Below are positions 42,103 to 50,829 of a stretch of DNA of 64,000 bases, piece by piece. The stretch lies in the NCBI GenBank assembly GCA_963721645.1, contig CAVRJK010000002.1:186001-250000 (forward strand), read 5' to 3'. A program made the translations under genes and the position numbers. This DNA comes from JALZKA01 sp963721645. GTDB taxonomy: Bacteria; Actinomycetota; Thermoleophilia; Solirubrobacterales; 70-9. The notes under the pieces were generated by a model. That model worked only from the letters and a program-made list of their open reading frames with translations, was not told the DNA's origin and did no database searches. Position 1 is the first letter of the stretch; every line of letters begins with the position of its first letter.

Positions 42103-44281
42103 CAGTGCCCAGGTTCCTGCTCGGCCAGCCGCTTTTGGGGCCGACGAGCGTGATCAGCGCGGGCGCCAGTTGCGAGCGGACGATGAAGGCGTCGATGATC
42201 AATCCCACGGACACGGCGAATGCGAGTTGCCTGAAGGCCTGGAGCGGAATCAACGCGATCATGGCAAAGCTCGCTGCCAGCACCAGTCCGGCCACCGCGA
42301 TCGCACCCGCCGCGCCCGATCCACCGATCTCGACGGCTTCACGGAGGGGTCGGCGCCGCGCCTCGTCCCAGATCCGTGCGGCCAGGTAGACGTTGTAATC
42401 GGAACCGAGCGCCACGAGCAGGACGGTGGCGGCAAAGGGGACGTAGAACGTGAGCTCGTCGTAGCCGAGCAGGCCCTGGAAGACGTACGCGGTCAATCCC
42501 AGACTCGCGGCAAGGGCGAGCAGACTTGTCATGACGAGGTAGAGGGGCGCCACCAGGGCCCGAAGGAAGAGCGCGAGGATCGCGAACACGACGAGTGTCG
42601 CGGCGGGGACGACCCGCCCCAGATCCGACTGAGACTTCTCGACCGTCTCGGCGGAGATGGCCGTGTCTCCCGCCACTGAGGCCTTCGCATCCTCGAGGCC
42701 CGCGTCGGCCAAGAGAGACGGAAGGTCTGCCGAAAGGCGACTCACGGTTCTGATTGCTCGATTGCCGAACGGGTCAGCGTCCAGGATGACCAGGAGGCGC
42801 GCTGCATCGCCGCCTGCCGCGTAGATGGCACCGAAGTCGACTGGGGTCTGAACCTGGCGCGGACCGACTACCTCAGCAACCCGTCCTCGGGAAGAGATGC
42901 TCTCCTGAAGGCGGACAAGCTCATCGCGCTTCTCCGAGATTCCTTCGGCCTCCACCAAGACCATGCTGGGCGACAGAATTCCGGGCGCGAACCCCTTGCT
43001 CGCTTGGCGGTAAGCCTCTGCGGGCTCGGCACCCGGCGGAAGCCCCGTGATCGTGCGGTTGCCGACCTCGAGCGTGAACAGGCCCGTGGCCAGAGCGGCC
43101 AGGAGCAGGCTGCTCAGGATGGCCACCGTCGCCGGACGCCGGGTGGGTGCGCGTCGGTAGCTCTGCAAAAGCTCGCCGATACGTCCGGATCTGGGGGCCT
43201 TCGGCTTGGCGCTCTGTGGCCGCGAAGGCCAGAAGACCGAGTCCCCGCAGATTGCCAGTAGCGCGGGAACGAGCGTTGTCGACACCGCGAGCGCAACCAG
43301 CACGGAGAGCGCCAATCCGGGCCCGAACGCCTGGAAGAACCCGAGCCTTGCGAACGCGAGCGTCGCGGTGGCGCCGGCGACCGTGATCCCGGCGATAAAG
43401 ATCACCGGGAACAGCTCCCGGGTGATCGCCTGGGCAGCGTCCCGGCTCGCCATCCCGCCTGCGAGACGCTCTCGAAACCGCGACAGGAAGAAGATCGAAT
43501 AGTCGGTGACGACCCCGAACAAGAGCGCCACCAGAACGGGCTCAACCTCGCGTGGCACGACGACGCCGATCGCTTCGCCGATACTTGCAACGGACCTGAC
43601 GGAGACCAGGTATGCGACCGCAATCGCGGCCAAGTTGAGGAGGGGCGCCCCGAGTGAGCGAAAGTGGAGCCCCATCACCAGGCAGACCAGGGCAATCGTG
43701 AAGATTTCGACGAGCGGCAGCGCGTCGGCGATCACGCGGAACTGTTCAGCGCGTGCCGGCGCAGCTCCCGTAACTCCTGTATAGGTGCCCGGCTCCCGAA
43801 TTAGATTGCGCTCGCCGTACTCCTTTGCGAGTCTCGTTCTGGATCCGGGCCCGATTTCAGGGGGGAAGAAGAGGTAGGTGAGGTAGGTCGTGGATCGCTC
43901 GCGCGAGAAAGGCGGCTCGCCGAGAGCGTTGGACGTCCCAAGACCGAATGCGACCGCGTCCGTGCCTTCGAGGGTGCCTTGATTCAGCTGGATCAGGGTG
44001 CGCGTCGAGCGCACGATCTCATCGGCCGAAAGCCCACGCGAGTTTCGCTGGACGACGATCGTGCGGCTGAGAACCGGAAAGTCGAAAAGTTCCGCCGCTC
44101 GCACTTCGGCATTGATCGCCTCCGCGTCGGTCGCGACCAACTCTCCCAGGGACCCCGTCTCGGCCTCTTCCGGCGTTGGCAGGAAGACGCCCGCACCGAT
44201 CGCCGCAATGACCCAGAAGGCGACGACGGCGAAGCGAAAGCGAATCGGCGCAATCGCTAAGCGTTCACCGAGTTGAGCCAC
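42065..44281 (-). CDS. MMPL family RND-type exporter (second)
   Basis: A 738-aa exporter with two MMPL repeats and about 12 helices. The first bundle has FGVVTDYSIFFLSRFRERL and the second has LVALGSDYNVYLAARIWDEA, each carrying the Asp-Tyr pair of the proton relay. It differs from the MMPL protein at 13529-15628, which belongs to a PadR unit. It overlaps the MFS transporter gene, so the two probably act in one pathway, as with lipid or siderophore exporters. The upstream neighbour is a separately promoted DNA-binding protein. Confidence 0.9.
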   Translation of the reverse strand: MAQLGERLAIAPIRFRFAVVAFWVIAAIGAGVFLPTPEEAETGSLGELVATDAEAINAEVRAAELFDFPVLSRTIVVQRNSRGLSADEIVRSTRTLIQLNQGTLEGTDAVAFGLGTSNALGEPPFSRERSTTYLTYLFFPPEIGPGSRTRLAKEYGERNLIREPGTYTGVTGAAPARAEQFRVIADALPLVEIFTIALVCLVMGLHFRSLGAPLLNLAAIAVAYLVSVRSVASIGEAIGVVVPREVEPVLVALLFGVVTDYSIFFLSRFRERLAGGMASRDAAQAITRELFPVIFIAGITVAGATATLAFARLGFFQAFGPGLALSVLVALAVSTTLVPALLAICGDSVFWPSRPQSAKPKAPRSGRIGELLQSYRRAPTRRPATVAILSSLLLAALATGLFTLEVGNRTITGLPPGAEPAEAYRQASKGFAPGILSPSMVLVEAEGISEKRDELVRLQESISSRGRVAEVVGPRQVQTPVDFGAIYAAGGDAARLLVILDADPFGNRAIRTVSRLSADLPSLLADAGLEDAKASVAGDTAISAETVEKSQSDLGRVVPAATLVVFAILALFLRALVAPLYLVMTSLLALAASLGLTAYVFQGLLGYDELTFYVPFAATVLLVALGSDYNVYLAARIWDEARRRPLREAVEIGGSGAAGAIAVAGLVLAASFAMIALIPLQAFRQLAFAVSVGLIIDAFIVRSQLAPALITLVGPKSGWPSRNLGTDDPAHDDEPAAG

Positions 44282-44331
44282 CGGCGGATGGTAGACCGGC
44301 TGAGGACCAGGCGCGGGCGCCCTCCGTCTAG

Positions 44332-44718
44332 TTAGACAGGGAAGTAGGTCCGGCCGTCCTTGCGGACCTTCCCGTCGGCCTGGAGTTCGGTCAGCACCCT
44401 GTACATGTAGTTCGGCTTGATACCCAGCTTCTCGGCAATCGCCGACGCGCCGATGCCGGGTTCATCCGCAATCACCCTGAGTGCGTGCTCGGCTCGGGTG
44501 CCACCCTTGCGACTACGACGACGCTTGCGGCCGTTCACCGACGGGGGAGAGGACACCGAGACAGAGCCGCGCGGACGCCCGGGGCCACGCTTGCCGTCGC
44601 GGCCGCCGGTCAGGCTGGACAGGGCCCGTTCGAGCTGGACTCGCTCGGAGTCGAGCTCGGTGATGCGGTCACGAAGAAGTTTGGCCGCTTCGTCTACGGC
44701 ATTGCTTGCAGATGGCAT
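44332..44718 (-). CDS. DNA-binding protein with coiled coil, AT-hook and winged helix
   Basis: A 128-aa protein of unknown family. Residues ~5-38 form an amphipathic helix suited to dimerisation (AAKLLRDRITELDSERVQLE). Residues 45-52 are an AT-hook-like GPGRPRGS. Residues 63-72 are strongly basic (GRKRRRSRKG). Residues ~74-128 are a small winged helix (IGASAIAEKLGIKPNYMYRV). The ribosome binding site AAGGGGG is eight bases before the ATG and overlaps the foot of a stable inverted repeat. It could be a nucleoid-associated regulator. Confidence 0.75.
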   Translation of the reverse strand: MPSASNAVDEAAKLLRDRITELDSERVQLERALSSLTGGRDGKRGPGRPRGSVSVSSPPSVNGRKRRRSRKGGTRAEHALRVIADEPGIGASAIAEKLGIKPNYMYRVLTELQADGKVRKDGRTYFPV

Positions 44719-44729
44719 GAATAAATCCC

Positions 44730-44764
44730 CCTTGATTAAGTGTGTAAATCACACTTTAACAAGG
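44730..44764. promoter_or_regulatory. Inverted repeat covering the ribosome binding site of the AT-hook gene
   Basis: Arms of 15 bases (CCTTGATTAAGTGTG and CACACTTTAACAAGG) pair at 13 of 15 positions around TAAAT. On the minus strand the 3' arm contains the AAGG of the ribosome binding site for the gene starting at 44718. It also lies 25 bases after the stop of the fatty-acid-hydroxylase gene. It may be a terminator, an operator or a translation switch. Confidence 0.6.
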
Positions 44765-44788
44765 CTACTAAAAAGCAGGTACGCGGCT

Positions 44789-45409
44789 TTAGCTGCGCTT
44801 ACGGGGCAGCGTTCCGAAAACCGCGTCCCAGATCGGCGTGGAGACGCCGAATCCGTATCGGTGGTCTTGGAAGTGGTGGCGCATGTGCTGTTCGCGAAGG
44901 CGCTTGCCGAAATCAGTCCTCGGCACCGCATGGTGAAGGTAGTAGTGGGTGTAGTCGTACATGAGGTAACCCACGAGAAATCCGGCGAAGAGCGGCAGCC
45001 CGGTTGGGATCCCGAATACGAGCCAAAAGATGCCGAAGAACAGGAGCGCCAGCGGGATGCTTGCGCCCGGGGGCATCACAAGCCTCATCTTGTCGTTTGG
45101 GTGGTCGTGATGGACGCCGTGGATGATGAAGTGCATTCTGGAGCCGATCGGATGGTCCGGCTCCCAGTGAAAGACCTTGCGGTGGAGCCAGTACTCGGAG
45201 ATGGTCCAGATGGCGAGACCGGCCAGGGCGAGCAGCGCGATTTCACCTGCACCCATGCCGTCGTTTGCCGCAAGGACGACGAGCCCGGCGATCACGGGCA
45301 TGAAGATGAGGGCCGGCACCACCGGATGCACCCGCGAAAAGAAGTCGAGGAAGCGGGAGCGAAAGAGTGGCGGCGAGGCGCTGAGACGAGCAGTGCGCTC
45401 TGTGGACAT
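44789..45409 (-). CDS. Fatty acid hydroxylase/sterol desaturase superfamily membrane protein
   Basis: A 206-aa membrane di-iron enzyme. His clusters are HRKVFH, HGVHHDH, HYYLHH and QHMRHHFQDH, as in FA2H-type 2-hydroxylases and carotenoid hydroxylases. Four hydrophobic helices (for example PALIFMPVIAGLVVLAAN and ALLFFGIFWLVFGIPTGLPL) surround them. It probably hydroxylates an acyl chain at the membrane with O2. It stands alone on the strand; the following gene is separated by the inverted repeat. Confidence 0.88.
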   Translation of the reverse strand: MSTERTARLSASPPLFRSRFLDFFSRVHPVVPALIFMPVIAGLVVLAANDGMGAGEIALLALAGLAIWTISEYWLHRKVFHWEPDHPIGSRMHFIIHGVHHDHPNDKMRLVMPPGASIPLALLFFGIFWLVFGIPTGLPLFAGFLVGYLMYDYTHYYLHHAVPRTDFGKRLREQHMRHHFQDHRYGFGVSTPIWDAVFGTLPRKRS

Positions 45410-45544
45410 GGCTTGGATTGTAGGCGAGAGCCCTCCCGGATTGGCGTTTTCCTCGCGGTTTGCGGAATCGTCTCTCGAGCCGATTTACGCCGTTTGCGCG
45501 AAACCCGGCCGACGGTCGTGGCCGAGGCTGGCATAGTCGCCCTC

Positions 45545-45778
45545 GTGCTCGCGAAAGAAGAACGAACCAGGGAGTGGGTCCGCGCCGTCGGCCTGACGCG
45601 CCGGGGTCTCAAGCCCGGCCGCAAGGGCAAACCAACGTGCGCCGACTGCTTCTTTCACTGCAATCAGCTTTGCGCTCTCGACCTGGACTCGCCGTGTTCG
45701 ACCTTCCGGCCGAACGCGCCCGAGGGCCTCGCTCCGCCACGCCAGCCCGCGCTTTTGCTCCGCCAGGGCGCAAGCTGA
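45545..45778 (+). CDS. 77-aa Cys-rich protein of unknown function
   Basis: A small gene with a GTG start at 45545 and TGA at 45776. The product has the segment PTCADCFFHCNQLCALDLDS followed by PCSTFRPNAPEGL and PPRQPALLL. Five cysteines are spaced C-x2-C-x3-C-x3-C-x7-C, which suggests a metal site (zinc or Fe-S). A Lys/Arg-rich N-terminus precedes it. I recall similar small proteins in related actinobacteria but cannot name a family. It lies 59 bases upstream of the PAS-GGDEF-EAL gene and may share its mRNA. Confidence 0.65.
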   Translation: MLAKEERTREWVRAVGLTRRGLKPGRKGKPTCADCFFHCNQLCALDLDSPCSTFRPNAPEGLAPPRQPALLLRQGAS

Positions 45779-45837
45779 AAAAAGCCAGATTCGGCCCATC
45801 GGGCCATTAATGGCTAAGGGCAATCTCCCGATAGCCG

Positions 45838-47529
45838 ATGGAAGCACTGATGCGGGAATTCACCGAGCCTCAGGCTGACCACGGAGCGTGGGAATACGAG
45901 CCGGACACGAGCAGGACGCGATGGTCCAGCGCTCTGTACGAGATTCACGGAGTCGAGCGCGGCAGCTTCGAGCCGACGGTCGAGAATGTGGCCACCCTCG
46001 TTCACCCGGATGACCGCGCGACCTATACCGCGATCGTCCGCGACGCGATCGAGACGCGAACGCCCTTTGCCAGCCAGCATCGGATTGTCCGGCCCGATGG
46101 AGGCACACGGGTGGTGATCATCCGCGGCTCCTTCGTCGAGGGCTTCGAGGACACCCGGGACCGCTTGATCGGTACCACTCAGGATGTGACGGATCGCGCC
46201 GGCGAGGAGGATCGGCTCTCCCACCTTGCCAATCACGACTCGGTCTCCGGCCTTTACAACCGCAACCGTTTCATGGAAGAGCTCACGCGCGAGATCGCGT
46301 CGGGACGCCGCAACGGCGCCGACGGCGCTCTCCTTGTCTTGAACCTGGACCGCTTTGCCGATCTCAACTCGACCCTGGGCCACATGGCAGGGGATCAGCT
46401 CCTGCGCAAAGTGGCAACAGTGCTCCGAGGTCGCCTCCGCGACACAGACACGCTCGCGAGGGTTGGGGGCGACGAGTTCGGGATGATCCTTCCGGGCTGC
46501 GGACCGGACGCCGCCGGTCGCGTGGCAACGCAGCTGATCGAAGCGATATCCAACGGCGCGACGATTCAGGCGGGAGGCGCCGAGCGCCGGTGCGGGGGAT
46601 CGATTGGCATGGCGTACTTCGGACCGTCGGAACGCCGGCATTCCGACGAGCTCCTGGTCGAAGCGGAGCTGGCGATGCACCGTGCCAAGGCGAATGGCCG
46701 CGGGCACGCGCAGTCGTTCTCCGAGGAAATGCGCGCCGAACAGGCGGTCATGATGTCGACCGAGGACGAGCTTCGCGGCGCGATCGGCGGCCACGAGCTC
46801 AGAGTCCAGTTCCAGCCCATCGTCTCCTTGGACAGCGGCGCGACGATCGGGTGCGAAGCCCTGGTTCGATGGGAGCACCCGATCCGGGGGCTCGTCGGTC
46901 CGGGCGACTTCGTCGCAATCGCCGAGGAGACCGGCCTGATCTCAAAGATCGGGCGGATCGTCTTGGAGCAGGCCTGCCGTCAGGCCTCGCAGTGGAAACG
47001 CCAGGGCAGGGATCTCTTCGTCTCGGTCAACATCTCGCCCCGCCAGCTCACTCGTCCCGATCTGGCTGCGGACATCTCGCATGCGCTCACGACAAGCGGA
47101 TTGCCGGCGAACCTCCTGTGTCTCGAGGTCACCGAGACAGCCCTCCTCCGTGATCCCGGACCCATCGTCGAGAGCCTGCGCCGTCTCAAGGCCATCGGGG
47201 TGCGGATCGCCATCGACGACTTCGGAGCGGGCGCGTCGTCGTTCGGCCTGCTCCGGATACTCCCCGTCGATCAGATCAAGATCGATCACTCATTCATCCA
47301 GGGGCTCGGCGACACCACCTCCGACCGCGCGGTGGTCGCCGCCGTGGTCTCGCTGGCAAAGGAGCTCGGCCTTTCGGTCATAGCGGAGGGCGTCGAGACC
47401 CAGCGCCAGCAGGCGGAGCTCCGCGAACTCGGCACGGAGCTGGCGCAGGGGTTCCTGTACTCACCGGCCCGGAATCCGGAGGAGCTGGCACTCGACGGAT
47501 ACGCCGCGACGGTTCTGCAGCAGGCCTAG
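45838..47529 (+). CDS. PAS-GGDEF-EAL cyclic di-GMP enzyme
   Basis: A 563-aa protein with no membrane helix. Residues ~10-120 form a PAS/PAC sensor (NVATLVHPDDRATYTAIVRD). Residues ~135-290 form a GGDEF domain with intact RVGGDEFGMILPG and inhibition site RDTD. Residues ~305-555 form an EAL domain with GCEALVRWEHP, EVTETALL, DDFGAGASSFGLLR, IKIDHSFI and AEGVET, so the phosphodiesterase residues are all kept. It could both make and cleave cyclic di-GMP. The second cyclase in the window (30670-31665) lacks EAL. Confidence 0.93.
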   Translation: MEALMREFTEPQADHGAWEYEPDTSRTRWSSALYEIHGVERGSFEPTVENVATLVHPDDRATYTAIVRDAIETRTPFASQHRIVRPDGGTRVVIIRGSFVEGFEDTRDRLIGTTQDVTDRAGEEDRLSHLANHDSVSGLYNRNRFMEELTREIASGRRNGADGALLVLNLDRFADLNSTLGHMAGDQLLRKVATVLRGRLRDTDTLARVGGDEFGMILPGCGPDAAGRVATQLIEAISNGATIQAGGAERRCGGSIGMAYFGPSERRHSDELLVEAELAMHRAKANGRGHAQSFSEEMRAEQAVMMSTEDELRGAIGGHELRVQFQPIVSLDSGATIGCEALVRWEHPIRGLVGPGDFVAIAEETGLISKIGRIVLEQACRQASQWKRQGRDLFVSVNISPRQLTRPDLAADISHALTTSGLPANLLCLEVTETALLRDPGPIVESLRRLKAIGVRIAIDDFGAGASSFGLLRILPVDQIKIDHSFIQGLGDTTSDRAVVAAVVSLAKELGLSVIAEGVETQRQQAELRELGTELAQGFLYSPARNPEELALDGYAATVLQQA

Positions 47530-47599
47530 TTACAGCCGGATGGGCGCGGGTATAAGCTCCGTGGTTCAGATTCTTGGCCACTTAGGAGGAGAAACCCAG

Positions 47600-48034
47600 A
47601 TGGCATCCACGAAGACTCAGAAGGCGCGCGAAGCGGCATCGACCGTGAGCTCGAATGAATACGTGCGCCGGCTTGTCGAGGATGAGGAGCTTCGTGACTC
47701 GCTGCGCGACGCCTTTGACTCGAGCCGGACCGCATACGACCGCATCCAAAAGCAGAAGCATCCGGCCAAGGCCGTGATGGACGACAAGAGGACCCAGAAG
47801 GAGCTTCGCGAGGCTGCGGAGTCGCTTCGGGCGGCCTCCGATCGCCTTCGCGGCAAGCAGCAGCGGAGCGGTTCCGTTCTCGGCAAGCTGATCGTCATCG
47901 CTGTCGTCGGAGCAATCGCAGCCCTCGTCTTGTCCGAGGATGTCCGCAAGGCCGTGCTTGACCGGCTGTTCGGAGCGGAGGAGGAGTTCGAGTACACCTC
48001 GACGACTGCCCCGTCCAACGGCGGAGCCGCCTAG
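47600..48034 (+). CDS. Small single-pass membrane protein of unknown function
   Basis: A 144-aa protein from the ATG at 47600, preceded by a strong AGGAGG. The first ~95 residues are charged helix (NEYVRRLVEDEELRDSLRDA, then KELREAAESLRAASDRLRGK). A single hydrophobic segment follows (LGKLIVIAVVGAIAALVLS), then a short acidic tail (GAEEEFEYTSTTAP). GGTATAAGC at about 47550 could be its -10 region. Similar unnamed proteins occur in actinobacteria; the function is unknown. It precedes the TetR gene by 29 bases. Confidence 0.8.
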   Translation: MASTKTQKAREAASTVSSNEYVRRLVEDEELRDSLRDAFDSSRTAYDRIQKQKHPAKAVMDDKRTQKELREAAESLRAASDRLRGKQQRSGSVLGKLIVIAVVGAIAALVLSEDVRKAVLDRLFGAEEEFEYTSTTAPSNGGAA

Positions 48035-48063
48035 CTCCAGGGGACCGACCACAGGGCTGACGA

Positions 48064-48678
48064 ATGGAGGCGACACCCGGCGCGCGCGAGCGCGCCCTGT
48101 CGTCAGACAAGGCGCGGCGCATCGTCGAGGCGATGCGCGAAAGTGTGGGCGAGGTCGGAATTGCCGGCTCGACCTTCGAGCGTGTGGCCGCTAAGGCCGG
48201 GGTCAGCCGCGGCCTTCTCCACTACTACTTCGGCTCGAAGGAAAAGCTTCTCGTCGAGGTGATCCGCCGCGACACCGAGATCCGGATTTCAGAGCTCGGT
48301 TCGGCTCTCGATGCAGCCGAGTCCCCGGATCAGCTGATCGGTGCGTTCTTCGGCATGTTCGAGCGCACGATGTCGGAGGGGACCGGGTACGTGTACATGG
48401 TCTCGGAACTCTTCGTCGCCGGCCGCCACTCCAAGGAGCTGACGCACATGCTCGGTGAGCTCTACCGCGCGGCCCGTGAGGCGTTCTCGGCAATCCTCGA
48501 TCGAAAGCAGGCCGAAGGGGTGATCAAGCTCCGTTTCAGCGCCGACGCTGTACTCAGCTACCTCTTCGCAGCGGGCGACGGCGCCTCGGTCCAGATGCTC
48601 ACGGACCCCAGTTACGACCTCGAGACCGCCGCGGGTGTTTCCTACGGCGTGGCGCGGTACCTCCTCACTTCGGACTGA
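48064..48678 (+). CDS. TetR family transcriptional regulator
   Basis: A 204-aa regulator. The helix-turn-helix is residues ~15-62 (FERVAAKAGVSRGLLHYYFG, then SKEKLLVEV), with the usual YYF pattern. The remaining helices form the ligand and dimer domain. It follows the small membrane protein in the same direction, and an intrinsic-terminator-like hairpin at 48722-48738 comes after the stop. No operator palindrome is obvious before it. Confidence 0.92.
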   Translation: MEATPGARERALSSDKARRIVEAMRESVGEVGIAGSTFERVAAKAGVSRGLLHYYFGSKEKLLVEVIRRDTEIRISELGSALDAAESPDQLIGAFFGMFERTMSEGTGYVYMVSELFVAGRHSKELTHMLGELYRAAREAFSAILDRKQAEGVIKLRFSADAVLSYLFAAGDGASVQMLTDPSYDLETAAGVSYGVARYLLTSD

Positions 48679-48721
48679 AGGTCGTCAAGGAGTACGGGCC
48701 GACGCCTCGAATGGCGCCGGC

Positions 48722-48738
48722 AGAGGCTTTGCGCCTCT
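48722..48738 (+). terminator. Rho-independent-like terminator after the TetR gene
   Basis: AGAGGC, loop TTTGC, GCCTCT, then ATTTCTTCTTC on the plus strand. It lies about 44 bases after the TetR stop and overlaps the 3' end of the convergent secreted-protein gene. Confidence 0.65.
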
Positions 48739-49414
48739 ATTTCTTCTTCAGCTTCACCGCGTCGACTCCGACGAGGAACGGAGACTGGTTGTCGACCTCG
48801 GCGATGCGGAGGCGGTACTCGCCCTTCTGCAGGTTGGCCTTTATCTTTTTCCAGCCTTGCTTGCGCTTGTCGCCGGGCTCCGTGTGAAAGATCGTCTTCG
48901 CGATATCCGCGTCCTCGAGTGAGTCGATAGGCGCGGCGGGCACCATGACGTCGATCCGAAGCTGCTGATTCTTGAAGCCCTCGACGCCACGCCGGGGCTC
49001 CTCGTACGCCAGCGTGTCCGGCGCGTAGAAGTCCTCCGCCGTGTTTTTGAAGGCAAGCTGGAATGTCAGCTTCCGCTTGCCGGACACCGAAAGCTTGCGG
49101 TGCAGAATGTGGCTACCCGGGTTCAATGTGCTGAGGCCTGCCGCGTAGGTGCCCTGCGGTGGCTCAGCGAGCGTCGCGCTCTCGATGCCGCCCCGTGGGG
49201 TAGGTCCGCCGCCGACCTTCAGCTTGCCTTTGTAGACCTGCCAGACGCCCTTCGAGTTCGAGCGCGTGAGCAGGTCCCCGCCGGAGTCCTCAGTCTTCCA
49301 CCCCTTGAACGTGCCCTTTTCGAAGTTGCCGTTCTGAGGTGCCGCAATCGCCAGCGCAGTGACGACGCCGAAGGCGCCAGCCGCAGCCACGCAAAGTCTC
49401 AACGTTCTGCTCAT
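48737..49414 (-). CDS. Secreted protein with a carbohydrate-binding-like fold (unknown)
   Basis: A 225-aa protein from the ATG at 49414 with a signal peptide (MSRTLRLCVAAAGAFGVVTA). The mature part begins QNGNFEKGTFKGWKTEDSGG and continues as a beta sandwich with LTFQLAFKNTAEDF and NQSPFLVGVDAVKLKKK at the end. This layout (N-G-N-F-E...W and a final FLVGVDAVKL) is typical of small extracellular jelly-roll proteins of the PEP-CTERM/CBM-like kind. There is no sorting signal. The target is unknown. Confidence 0.75.
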   Translation of the reverse strand: MSRTLRLCVAAAGAFGVVTALAIAAPQNGNFEKGTFKGWKTEDSGGDLLTRSNSKGVWQVYKGKLKVGGGPTPRGGIESATLAEPPQGTYAAGLSTLNPGSHILHRKLSVSGKRKLTFQLAFKNTAEDFYAPDTLAYEEPRRGVEGFKNQQLRIDVMVPAAPIDSLEDADIAKTIFHTEPGDKRKQGWKKIKANLQKGEYRLRIAEVDNQSPFLVGVDAVKLKKK

Positions 49415-49463
49415 GAGTTCCCCTGTTCCTTCGCTTGCCTTTCTCGGCAGGCTACTCCGGTTG

Positions 49464-50759
49464 CTATGCCGTCGGGCTTCGCCTGCGCGGGAAGGTCTTG
49501 GTGAAGCGATATAGGTCGCGGAGCGATCCGTGAAAGCGCAGATCGCGGCTGAGCATCGCCCGTCTGGGGTCGACCGTGCCCTTGGAGAGGCCAATCCACT
49601 TCGCCCACGAGGTGTCCCAGGTCAGGTCGGCGTCGGGCGCCACGCCGTGCTCGGCACGTGTAGAGCCGTTCTGGACGATTACGTGCCACGGATCGGCGTC
49701 CGAGAATCGCCACTGGATCGTGAACGGCTTCCCGTTGACCGCCGATGTGTCGGCGGAGCGTGCGACGAGGTCGAAGAAGAGCCGCTGCACGTCCGGGTCG
49801 GATTCCGGGTTTGGGTGTGGCTCGCCGATGATCCTTGCCTCGAGGAGCCTGATCTGGCGCTTGGCAAGTTCCGAGTGTTCGAGCGAGTAGTCGACGGGGA
49901 GGACGCCGGGCATTTCCTCGAGAGGCCAGCCGATTGCGCGCCACTTGGTCAGGATCGATTTCATCCCGAATTCGAAAATGTCCTCCAACTCGAATCCGTA
50001 GCACCGCGTGTACTCGCGGTCGAAGTTCGGGGGGTTGAACACCGCGGCGACGTAGGGCATGACTTCGAGCAGAAGCTCATGGACAGCGGCCTTGCACTCG
50101 TCGGTCTCCTCGAAAAGCTCGGAGAGCACCTTGACGCCGAAGCCGATGTGTCGCTGCTCGTCGCGCGAGACGTTTCCCATGCCCTCGATGAAGCCGGGCA
50201 TCGTCCCTTCGTTCGCGAAGAAGTCCTCGATGAAATGCTGGCCGGGCTGGGCCATCGAGGCTTCGACAACTAGGTGGTAGAGCGCTATGGCCTGGGCAAA
50301 CTTGGGCAGCGACCGGTCGTGGCGCAGCTCCTCGGCCATGCGGTCGAGCCGGTTGAAGACGTTTCGGTAGCCCCAGTTGAGCTCGGGCTCGGTCGAGGCG
50401 AGCGTCGCCTGGATCGTGTCGCCGGCGCCGATGACCTCCTTGAAGAAGCGATGGAAGAACACGGCGTGGCGAACCTCGTCGACCTGCTGCGTCGCAAGAA
50501 AGTACTTCTGTTCCTCGGACGGCGCCGCATCGATGTAGGGGGAGAGGTTGTCGGCGACGGAGTCCTCTCCATAGAAGAACATCGAGTAGATCCAGAGCCC
50601 CGACTTCTTCTGCATGTCGCTCAGGGCCGCCCATCCCTTTGCGTCTTCGGTCAGGTCGATCGCGGTGGCGCTCCAGTTCGATGCCTCCCAGCGGCGATAG
50701 AGATCGTCGTAGGAGATGGCATTCGCTGCCTTGATTCCGTCGTGTTGCGCGACACTCAT
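49464..50759 (-). CDS. Di-iron ferritin-like (R2-type) protein fused to an SCP2 domain
   Basis: A 431-aa fusion. Residues ~1-310 form an R2/R2lox-like four-helix di-iron domain. Ligand candidates are the Glu in FFYGEDSV, Glu and His in VDEVRHAVFF, Glu in LVVEASMAQPGQHF and Glu and His in SRDEQRHIGF. Residues ~325-425 form an SCP2-like lipid-binding domain (RFSDADPWHVIVQNGS). This suggests oxidation of a hydrophobic substrate presented by SCP2. It is divergent from a TetR gene with a 28-bp palindrome between the two. It is a single gene otherwise. Confidence 0.85.
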   Translation of the reverse strand: MSVAQHDGIKAANAISYDDLYRRWEASNWSATAIDLTEDAKGWAALSDMQKKSGLWIYSMFFYGEDSVADNLSPYIDAAPSEEQKYFLATQQVDEVRHAVFFHRFFKEVIGAGDTIQATLASTEPELNWGYRNVFNRLDRMAEELRHDRSLPKFAQAIALYHLVVEASMAQPGQHFIEDFFANEGTMPGFIEGMGNVSRDEQRHIGFGVKVLSELFEETDECKAAVHELLLEVMPYVAAVFNPPNFDREYTRCYGFELEDIFEFGMKSILTKWRAIGWPLEEMPGVLPVDYSLEHSELAKRQIRLLEARIIGEPHPNPESDPDVQRLFFDLVARSADTSAVNGKPFTIQWRFSDADPWHVIVQNGSTRAEHGVAPDADLTWDTSWAKWIGLSKGTVDPRRAMLSRDLRFHGSLRDLYRFTKTFPRRRSPTA

Positions 50760-50795
50760 CTTCTACCTCCGGATTGGTCTGACGGGCGGGCGTCA

Positions 50796-50823
50796 TACTA
50801 ACTGACTCGGTGGTCAGTTAGTA
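50796..50823. promoter_or_regulatory. 28-bp palindromic operator between the di-iron/SCP2 gene and tetR
   Basis: Perfect arms TACTAACTGAC and GTCAGTTAGTA surround TCGGTG. The centre is 50 bases from the di-iron start and 20 bases from the TetR start. The core ACTGAC/GTCAGT is like other TetR operators. It probably represses both genes. Confidence 0.85.
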
Positions 50824-50829
50824 GCCTGA

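Noticed and set aside
44417..45545. Upstream extension of the frame that encodes the 77-aa Cys-rich protein
   Set aside because: It runs opposite the AT-hook and fatty-acid-hydroxylase genes; only the last 77 codons lie outside them and look coded.
45814..46878. 354-codon minus-strand frame opposite the PAS-GGDEF-EAL gene
   Set aside because: Antisense to three intact domains; no start signal or motif.
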